Shown: in pieces, positions 6,723-12,528 of the stretch
Layout of the letters: each line of letters begins with the position of its first letter
Numbering within the stretch: position 1 is the stretch's first letter
Source: Comamonadaceae bacterium
GTDB taxonomy: Bacteria; Pseudomonadota; Gammaproteobacteria; Burkholderiales; Burkholderiaceae
Direction: 5' to 3'
Assembly (NCBI GenBank): GCA_947505995.1
Contig: CANNNB010000052.1
Location: forward strand, 1 to 12,528
DNA length: 12,528 bases
The notes under the pieces: model-generated
Databases searched by the model: none
Told to the model about the DNA's origin: nothing
Seen by the model: the letters and a program-made list of their open reading frames with translations, nothing else
Program-made: the position numbers and the translations under genes

Positions 6723-9260
6723 ATGAAGTCACCCAAGGTCACAAAAGCCATCATGGCCATCAAGCTGGTCACATTTTGGCGTCGATGGTGGAAACGGCAA
6801 AACCCGCTTAAACAAGACAGGTTTGCAACACTCGCGCCGGTTGCTTCTGTGTTGTTGTTTTTCTGCGCCATTGCCTTCTCGTTTTGGTACTTGAAGATAG
6901 AAGAAGTCGATCGCGAACAAGAGGCTGTGAAAAGAGACGTTGAGTACAGCCAACAACGATTGAGACTGCGATTGCTTGAACGTCAAGAACAAATCATGCG
7001 TTTAGCACGAGATGTTTCAAACAAAGAAGTCGACCTCAGAGAATTTTCAAGACGCACCGAAACACTGGTGTTAAAAAATCCAGAACTTAAAACAATCGCA
7101 TGGATCGATGATCGCCAAAAAATTTTGGCAAGCCAAACAGCACCGAGTGTGTTGGTCAGTCAAAAATGGCGGGTAGGTGAAATTATTAAGTGGGGTGAGT
7201 CTGAAAACAGCTACTCACTCGCCCGTGACTTGATGCAACCGATTTATTCCCAGGAAGATGACGGCAACTCACCGATGAACAACAACACATCGGGACAAGA
7301 AAATTACGCTAAAAACGTTGTACTTCAACTGCATATCCCTCTGACCAACGCGCAAGGAAGATTCAATGGCGTGATCATGGCTGAATACGCTGTCGAAAGC
7401 TTGTTGAGATATGGCATTCCCAGTGAAATAGCCGCAAAATACGCAGTCTCACTGCTGGATGGCGATGGCAACCTCATTGCCGGACAATCCATCACTAAAC
7501 GCGCCAGCATTTGGAGTTTCATGCCGGGTATTTCATTGCAAAACAATGAATTCGAAGTACCTGTATCGCCCGTTGGCAATGGCCTCATTCTCAGAGCTCA
7601 GGCGTGGCGCACTTCACAAGATGTTGTGGGCAATGGCATGTTTTGGGTCATTGGCGCACTTAGCTTGCTAACGGCATGGATGCTGATTGCCAATTGGCGA
7701 CACACACGCAAGCGACAGCAAACTCAAAAAGAGTTAATTGCTGAAACAAATTTCAGAAGAGCGATGGAAAACTCCATGCTCACAGGCATGCGAGCTTTGG
7801 ACATGGAGGGGCGAATCAGTTATGTCAACTTGGCATTCTGTCAAATGACGGGATGGCAAGAACAAGAATTGATTGGTGCCGTAGCGCCCTACCCCTACTG
7901 GCCCAACGAAGACAGAGAAGCCTTGATGGTGCGTTTAGAAGAGGAGCTGAGCGGCAAACAGACCCCAGGTGGCTTTCAAGTCCGCGTCAAAAGAAAAAAT
8001 GACAGTATTTTTGATGCCCGTCTTTACGTCTCCCCTTTGATCGATGCCAACGGACAACAAACCGGCTGGATGACTTCGATGACTGACATCACAGAGCCCA
8101 ACCGAGTGCGAGAACAATTGGCGGCCTCCTATGAACGCTTCACTATTGTGCTTGAAGCTCTGGATGCATCCGTTTCGGTGGCGCCATTGGGTAGCGAAGA
8201 GCTGTTGTTTGCAAACAAACTCTACCGGCAATGGTTTGGCACTGACACACAAGGGCATTTGAATTTGGTTGCACAAGCCGGCATGCTAGACATCCGGACT
8301 TCAGAAACTGAAATGGACGATGTGGATGCATTGGCAGGCTTGCCCACTGAAAGTCTCACAGTCGCACCGGCTGAACGGGCTGAGATTTATTTAGAACATT
8401 TGGCCAAATGGCTGGAAATTCGCACTCGTTATATCCATTGGGCAGATGGCAGACTTGCACAATTGGTAATCGCCACTGATATCACCGCCCGCAGGCAAGC
8501 TGAAGAATTAGCATCGCAACAAGCTGAGCGTGCGCAAAACGCCAGCCGTCTCATCACCATGGGTGAAATGGCTTCCAGCGTTGCCCACGAACTCAACCAA
8601 CCTCTGACGGCCATTACCAACTATTGCAATGGCATGTTGTCACGCATCAAAGGGCAGCAAATTGAGGAAGTAGACCTGATTTGGGCATTGGAAAAAACCT
8701 CGCACCAAGCCCAGCGTGCAGGTCAAATCATTCACCGGATTAGATCCTTTGTTAAGCGCAGTGAACCCAACAGAACACCCTCAGAGGTTGTCAACATGGT
8801 CAATGAGGCGGTTGAATTGGCTGAAATTGAACTCCGCCGACGAAATGTTCGCTTGTCGCATTACGTCGCTGCGCGATTGCCACAACTTAGCGTGGATCCG
8901 ATCTTGATCGAGCAAGTTTTAATCAATTTGATGAAAAATGCGGCGGAATCCATCGACAATGGTGAGCGTCCTGTTGGCAAGAGGCATGTGGAGTTAAGAG
9001 TCGTTCCCAAGGTGGTAAATGGCCTCAACACAGTCCATTTTTCAGTCAGCGACACTGGGAAGGGCTTGCCGCCACAGGTAATGGAACGGCTTTATGAGGC
9101 ATTTTTCTCCACCAAAGTCGAAGGCATGGGCATTGGCCTCAACCTGTGCCGAACCATCGTTGAATCGCATCAAGGCAGAATCACGGCTGAGAACCTCTAC
9201 AATGCCGACGAAGTTGTTGGATGTTGTTTTTCCTTCTGGCTACCCGTTTCGGCCAACTAG
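6723..9260 (+). CDS. Membrane-bound PAS-containing sensor histidine kinase (FixL/DctB-like)
   Basis: The 845-residue protein is the sensor of a two-component system. Transmembrane helices at about 35-57 and 303-324 bracket a periplasmic region of about 245 residues, which starts with a charged helix (60-100) and contains stretches that look PDC/Cache-like, such as ELKTIAWIDD. A PAS domain follows (about 340-460, with RISYVNLAFCQMTGW), then a second, weaker PAS-like region (about 468-590). The kinase core has the HisKA box with phosphoacceptor His622 in AHELNQPLTAITNY, the N box INLMKNAAES (Asn735, Asn739), DTGKG (777-781) and GMGIGLNLCR (801-810). There is no HAMP domain and I see no FixL-type haem site. 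The response regulator follows 35 bp downstream. The start is uncertain: GAGGGG abuts the ATG at 6723 too closely for an ideal ribosome-binding site, and ATG 6753 is an alternative. The signal is unknown; divergence from aceE suggests control of pyruvate metabolism. Confidence 0.9.
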   Translation: MKSPKVTKAIMAIKLVTFWRRWWKRQNPLKQDRFATLAPVASVLLFFCAIAFSFWYLKIEEVDREQEAVKRDVEYSQQRLRLRLLERQEQIMRLARDVSNKEVDLREFSRRTETLVLKNPELKTIAWIDDRQKILASQTAPSVLVSQKWRVGEIIKWGESENSYSLARDLMQPIYSQEDDGNSPMNNNTSGQENYAKNVVLQLHIPLTNAQGRFNGVIMAEYAVESLLRYGIPSEIAAKYAVSLLDGDGNLIAGQSITKRASIWSFMPGISLQNNEFEVPVSPVGNGLILRAQAWRTSQDVVGNGMFWVIGALSLLTAWMLIANWRHTRKRQQTQKELIAETNFRRAMENSMLTGMRALDMEGRISYVNLAFCQMTGWQEQELIGAVAPYPYWPNEDREALMVRLEEELSGKQTPGGFQVRVKRKNDSIFDARLYVSPLIDANGQQTGWMTSMTDITEPNRVREQLAASYERFTIVLEALDASVSVAPLGSEELLFANKLYRQWFGTDTQGHLNLVAQAGMLDIRTSETEMDDVDALAGLPTESLTVAPAERAEIYLEHLAKWLEIRTRYIHWADGRLAQLVIATDITARRQAEELASQQAERAQNASRLITMGEMASSVAHELNQPLTAITNYCNGMLSRIKGQQIEEVDLIWALEKTSHQAQRAGQIIHRIRSFVKRSEPNRTPSEVVNMVNEAVELAEIELRRRNVRLSHYVAARLPQLSVDPILIEQVLINLMKNAAESIDNGERPVGKRHVELRVVPKVVNGLNTVHFSVSDTGKGLPPQVMERLYEAFFSTKVEGMGIGLNLCRTIVESHQGRITAENLYNADEVVGCCFSFWLPVSAN

Positions 9261-9295
9261 AAGAATTGAATTAGCAAGTAAAACTGGAAAAGCCA

Positions 9296-9922
9296 ATGAG
9301 TTTGATACCTAAAAAAGGAACTGTTTACGTTGTAGACGACGACGAAGCGGTTCGTGATTCCCTTCAGTGGCTCTTAGAGGGCAAAGACTACCGAGTCAGA
9401 TGCTTTGACTCAGCTGAGTCATTTCTAAGCCGCTACGATCCCCGTGAGGTGGCTTGTTTGATCGTCGACATACGCATGGGCGGCATGACCGGACTAGAGC
9501 TGCAAGACAAATTGGTCGAGCGTCGCTCTCCCTTGCCCATTGTCTTCATCACGGGTCACGGCGATGTGCCCATGGCCGTTGACACCATGAAAAAAGGGGC
9601 CATGGACTTTATCCAGAAACCATTCAAGGAAGCTGATTTGGTCAGTCTGGTCGAACGCATGCTTGACAGCGCTCGCGAGTCTTTTTCAGATCACCAAAAT
9701 GCCGCCAACCGCGACGCCTTGCTTGCCAAATTGACTGGCCGTGAAGCTCAAGTGCTCGAGCGCATTGTGGCCGGGCGCTTGAACAAACAGATTGCCGATG
9801 ATCTGGGCATCAGCATCAAAACAGTTGAAGCTCACCGCGCCAACATCATGGAAAAGCTCAACGCCAATACGGTTGCAGACCTGCTCAAAATTGCTTTGGG
9901 ACAAAACGCTCCAAAGGGCTAA
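9296..9922 (+). CDS. FixJ-type response regulator with LuxR helix-turn-helix
   Basis: The 208-residue protein is the likely partner of the upstream kinase and a DNA-binding transcription regulator in the cytoplasm. The receiver domain (about 8-122) shows the acidic pocket DDD (14-16), the phosphoacceptor Asp58 in LIVDIRM, Thr86 in FITGHGD, and Lys108 in QKPF. After a short linker comes the LuxR/GerE helix-turn-helix (about 143-202) with LTGREAQVLERIVAG and NKQIADDLGISIKTVEAHRANIMEKL. The phrases ITGHGDVPMAV and GAMDFIQKPF are hallmarks of the FixJ/TtrR/DctR-like subgroup. The start at 9296 has GGA about 8 bases upstream and leaves 35 bp after the kinase stop, so the two genes are probably co-transcribed. 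A strong terminator follows. Target genes are unknown; the divergent aceE operon and its own promoter are the obvious candidates. Confidence 0.93.
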   Translation: MSLIPKKGTVYVVDDDEAVRDSLQWLLEGKDYRVRCFDSAESFLSRYDPREVACLIVDIRMGGMTGLELQDKLVERRSPLPIVFITGHGDVPMAVDTMKKGAMDFIQKPFKEADLVSLVERMLDSARESFSDHQNAANRDALLAKLTGREAQVLERIVAGRLNKQIADDLGISIKTVEAHRANIMEKLNANTVADLLKIALGQNAPKG

Positions 9923-9951
9923 AGACAAATCCGCCTCTAGCAGACCCGTCT

Positions 9952-9986
9952 AAACGCCCGTGATATTCAAACTCGCGGGCGTTTTT
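9952..9986 (+). terminator. Strong intrinsic terminator after the two-component operon
   Basis: AAACGCCCGTGA (9952-9963) pairs with TCGCGGGCGTTT (9973-9984), a 12-bp stem with a single G-U wobble and a 9-nt loop, followed by a run of five T ending at 9986. It begins 30 bp past the response-regulator stop codon and should separate that operon from folD. Confidence 0.88.
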
Positions 9987-10027
9987 ACTTGAAGTTTTTT
10001 TTACCCAACACTGAAAACCAGCATCCC

Positions 10028-10873
10028 ATGACAGCCCAAAGTATTGACGGCAATGCCCTCTCCCAGAAATTGCGCGCAGATGTCAAACTGCGAACCGCTG
10101 CGCTGAAAGCCAGAGGCATCACACCTGGATTGGCCGTTATTTTGGTTGGCGACAACCCCGCCAGCCAAGTCTATGTTCGCAACAAGGTCAAGGCCTGCCA
10201 AGACAGTGGCCTTCACTCCATCCTAGAAAAACATCCAGACTCCCTCTCAGAATCGGACTTGCTGGATCGAATAGACGCCCTCAATCACGACAAAAGCATT
10301 CACGGCATCTTGGTTCAATTGCCCTTACCAAAACACATTGATGCACAAAAAGTAATTGAAGCCATCGCGCCCACCAAAGATGTCGATGGTTTTCACATCG
10401 CAAGCGCAGGCGCTTTGATGACCGGAATGCCAGGCTTTTGGCCATGCACCCCCTATGGCTGCATGAAAATGCTTGAAAGCATTGAGTATGACCTCAAAGG
10501 CAAGCATGCCGTCGTCATAGGACGCAGCAACATTGTTGGCAAGCCCATGGCCTTGATGCTTTTACAAAAAAATGCCACTGTCACCATCTGCCACAGTGCC
10601 ACCCGTGATTTGAAAGCTCTGACACTTCAAGCCGATGTGATTGTGGCGGCCGTTGGCAAGCGCAACGTCATCACTGCCGACATGGTGAAACCCGGTGCCG
10701 TGGTGCTAGATGTTGGCATGAATCGCAACGAAGAAGGCAAGCTTTGCGGTGATGTAGATTTTGCAGGTGTTGAGCAAGTAGCTGGCTACATTTCACCTGT
10801 GCCCGGTGGTGTTGGTCCCATGACCATCACCATGTTGCTGGTCAATACACTAGAAGCCGCCGAGCGCATTTAA
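10028..10873 (+). CDS. folD: Bifunctional methylenetetrahydrofolate dehydrogenase/cyclohydrolase
   Basis: The 281-residue cytosolic enzyme interconverts 5,10-methylene-, methenyl- and 10-formyl-tetrahydrofolate with NADP(H), supplying one-carbon units for purines and formyl-Met. Visible family motifs are YVRNK with Tyr49 and catalytic Lys53, VQLPLP (96-101), KDVDGFH with Asp118 and Asp120, PCTPYG (139-144), the nucleotide-binding GRSNIVGKP (165-173), and the signature PGGVGPMT (259-266). I chose the ATG at 10028 because [16 protein letters not shown] gives the normal family length (E. coli FolD is 288) and start. The frame stays open upstream to a TTG at 9989, but that lies against the terminator and encodes residues not expected in FolD. 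No good Shine-Dalgarno precedes the ATG, which is odd. The M3 peptidase gene follows after 57 bp on the same strand. Confidence 0.96.
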   Translation: MTAQSIDGNALSQKLRADVKLRTAALKARGITPGLAVILVGDNPASQVYVRNKVKACQDSGLHSILEKHPDSLSESDLLDRIDALNHDKSIHGILVQLPLPKHIDAQKVIEAIAPTKDVDGFHIASAGALMTGMPGFWPCTPYGCMKMLESIEYDLKGKHAVVIGRSNIVGKPMALMLLQKNATVTICHSATRDLKALTLQADVIVAAVGKRNVITADMVKPGAVVLDVGMNRNEEGKLCGDVDFAGVEQVAGYISPVPGGVGPMTITMLLVNTLEAAERI

Positions 10874-10918
10874 TCAATCGACATTTTCTTTTTTTGAATT
10901 TTAAAAGTTCGTCAAGTT

Positions 10919-10922
10919 AGGA
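10919..10922 (+). promoter_or_regulatory. Ribosome-binding site of the M3 peptidase gene
   Basis: TTAGGACACATCCCATG places AGGA 8 bases before the ATG at 10931 and supports this start. folD, just upstream, has no comparable site. Confidence 0.6.
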
Positions 10923-10930
10923 CACATCCC

Positions 10931-12528
10931 ATGCACAACCCCTTGCTTCAAACTGCCAATCTGCCCTTGTTCGATCAGATCAAGCCTGAGCATGTCAATT
11001 TGGCCACCGACGAGCTTTTGATGTCAGCCTCTAAAGCTCTAGCGCTTGTCACAGATTCGGATTTCCCCTCGGACTGGCATGCCATTGCCAAAGCGCTAGA
11101 TGTCCACACGGAACAATTAAGTTTTTCGTGGGGCGCAGTCAGTCATTTGAACAATGTGGCAGACACCCCTGAGCTTCGAGCGGCTTACAACGATGCGCTG
11201 CCAAAGGTTACAGAGTTCTGGACAAGACTGGGCGCAGACGAAAAGCTTTACGCCAAATACAAAGCCGTCGATTCCGCCCAACTCGACGCTGCTCAAAAGC
11301 AAGCCTTGAAAAATGCACTTCGCAATTTTGTACTCGGCGGCGCTGATCTTCAAGGCAATGACAAAACACGCTATGCAGCCATTCAAGAACGGATGGCGGA
11401 ATTGAGTCAAAAATTCAGTGAGAACGCTTTGGATGCGACTGATCGGTTTTCAATTTTTGTCACCGAGGCAGAATTAGCAGGCGTTCCAGATGATGTCATT
11501 CAAACTGCGCGTGCAGCTGCCGAGAAAGACAACAAAGCTGGCTACAAACTCACTTTGAAAATGCCGTGCTACCTGCCTGTTATGCAGTTTGCCAACAGCA
11601 GCGATTTAAGGCACAAACTTTACCGAGCCCATGTCACTCGCGCTTCCGACCAAACAGATTCAGAATTTGCAAGTCTAGACAACACTTTACTGATCCAAGA
11701 AATTTTGCAACTTCGCCAAGAAGAAGCCCAATTATTGGGATTTCACAACTATGCAGAAGTTTCGGTCGCCACCAAGATGGCCGACTCTCCTGCCAAAGTT
11801 ATTTCTTTTCTTCGCGATTTGGCTCAACGGGCTCGCCCCTATGCAGAAAAAGACTTGGCAGACATGCGGCAATTTGCAGGCGAGCATTTGAATTTGCAAG
11901 ATCCACAAGCTTGGGATTGGTCCTACATTGGTGAAAAATTGAAGGAAGCCCGATACAGCTTCAGCGAACAAGAAGTGAAGCAATATTTCACAGCGCCCAA
12001 AGTTCTGCAAGGCCTGTTCAAGATCATTGAGACTTTGTTTGAAGTCAGCATTCAAGCAGATCAAGCGCCTGTCTGGCACCCCGCTGTCAGTTTCTATCGC
12101 ATCGAAAGAAATGGCCAGTTGGTGGGTCAGTTCTACCTTGACCAACCCGCACGTGCAGGCAAACGCGGTGGCGCTTGGATGGACGGTGTTCGCGCACGTT
12201 GGTTAAGGCCAGACAATGGTCAATTGCAAACCCCAGTGGCCCATTTGGTCTGCAATTTTGCGGAAGGCGTTGATGGCAACCCCGCCTTGCTAACGCACGA
12301 CGATGTCATTACCTTGTTCCACGAATTTGGACATGGCCTGCATCACATGCTCACACAAGTGAATGAGCACGATGTGTCGGGCATCAGTGGCGTTGAATGG
12401 GATGCCGTCGAATTACCTAGCCAATTCATGGAAAACTTTTGTTGGGAGTGGTCTGTGTTGAAGCACATGACCTCTCATGTCACAACAGGCGCATCCTTGC
12501 CGCGTGAATTGTTTGACAAAATGGTGGC
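10931..12528 (+). CDS. prlC: M3-family zinc metallopeptidase (oligopeptidase A type), 3' truncated by window
   Basis: The reading frame is open from the ATG at 10931 to the window end, giving 532 codons without a stop. It encodes a thimet-type (M3) oligopeptidase that degrades short peptides, including signal-peptide fragments, in the cytoplasm. The N-terminus (MHNPLLQTANLPLFDQIKPEHV) and the segment ELSQKFSENALDATDRFSIFV are typical of OpdA/PrlC. The zinc site is complete: His464, Glu465 and His468 in HEFGHGLHH, and the probable third ligand Glu494 in AVELPSQFMENF. E. coli OpdA has 680 residues, so roughly 150 C-terminal residues lie beyond the window. An AGGA Shine-Dalgarno (10919-10922) is 8 bases before the start. 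The gene probably shares transcription with folD; the 57-bp gap has T- and A-rich tracts but no clear hairpin. Dcp is a related alternative, but the N-terminus fits OpdA better. Confidence 0.93.
   Translation, partial: MHNPLLQTANLPLFDQIKPEHVNLATDELLMSASKALALVTDSDFPSDWHAIAKALDVHTEQLSFSWGAVSHLNNVADTPELRAAYNDALPKVTEFWTRLGADEKLYAKYKAVDSAQLDAAQKQALKNALRNFVLGGADLQGNDKTRYAAIQERMAELSQKFSENALDATDRFSIFVTEAELAGVPDDVIQTARAAAEKDNKAGYKLTLKMPCYLPVMQFANSSDLRHKLYRAHVTRASDQTDSEFASLDNTLLIQEILQLRQEEAQLLGFHNYAEVSVATKMADSPAKVISFLRDLAQRARPYAEKDLADMRQFAGEHLNLQDPQAWDWSYIGEKLKEARYSFSEQEVKQYFTAPKVLQGLFKIIETLFEVSIQADQAPVWHPAVSFYRIERNGQLVGQFYLDQPARAGKRGGAWMDGVRARWLRPDNGQLQTPVAHLVCNFAEGVDGNPALLTHDDVITLFHEFGHGLHHMLTQVNEHDVSGISGVEWDAVELPSQFMENFCWEWSVLKHMTSHVTTGASLPRELFDKMV

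Noticed and set aside
9989..10027. Longer FolD starting at TTG 9989
   Set aside because: The extension overlaps the terminator region, has no ribosome-binding site, and precedes the usual FolD N-terminus starting at 10028.
10874..10930. Terminator between folD and the M3 peptidase gene
   Set aside because: The T-rich tract TTTTCTTTTTTT is not preceded by a stable GC hairpin, so I treat the two genes as probably co-transcribed.
11732..12145. Minus-strand open frame of 137 codons inside the M3 peptidase gene
   Set aside because: It lies opposite a continuous, well-recognised peptidase frame and has no motif or start signal of its own.

Overview
The window looks like a chromosomal core region of a betaproteobacterium, most likely order Burkholderiales and plausibly a Comamonadaceae-type freshwater bacterium of moderate GC. 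That placement is inferred from protein style and gene order: a homodimeric-type pyruvate dehydrogenase E1, an E3 carrying its own lipoyl domain, a divergent FixL/FixJ-like two-component pair, then folD and an M3 oligopeptidase. I see no mobile element, tRNA, rRNA, CRISPR array or phage gene.

Left part (about 1-6600). A short plus-strand gene for a secreted NlpC/P60 cell-wall peptidase (22-612) converges on a three-gene minus-strand operon, aceE-aceF-lpd (6588 down to 677). A short hairpin with A and T tracts on its two sides (630-660) can terminate both. The operon encodes all three enzymes of the pyruvate dehydrogenase complex. It is tightly packed (21 and 11 bp gaps), and the lpd ribosome-binding site overlaps the aceF stop codon. 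E2 and E3 each carry one N-terminal lipoyl domain, and the two domains are nearly the same.

Centre (6589-6722). This 134-bp divergent control region separates aceE from a sensor kinase gene. It holds a perfect 20-bp palindrome, TTTGTGA-N6-TCACAAA, which matches the half-sites of a CRP-type operator. The palindrome sits over a candidate aceE -10 element and next to a perfect TATAAT pointing toward the kinase. This is the most interesting non-coding signal in the window.

Right part (6723-12528). A membrane-bound PAS-containing histidine kinase (6723-9260) and a FixJ-type LuxR-family response regulator (9296-9922) form a plus-strand operon closed by a strong intrinsic terminator (9952-9986). 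folD follows (10028-10873), then a prlC/opdA-type M3 metallopeptidase (10931 onward) that runs off the window end after its zinc motif.

Functional reading: the divergent kinase/regulator pair is a good candidate for controlling entry of pyruvate into acetyl-CoA, possibly in response to a periplasmic or redox signal. That link rests on position and the shared control region, not on direct evidence. The other genes are ordinary housekeeping functions.
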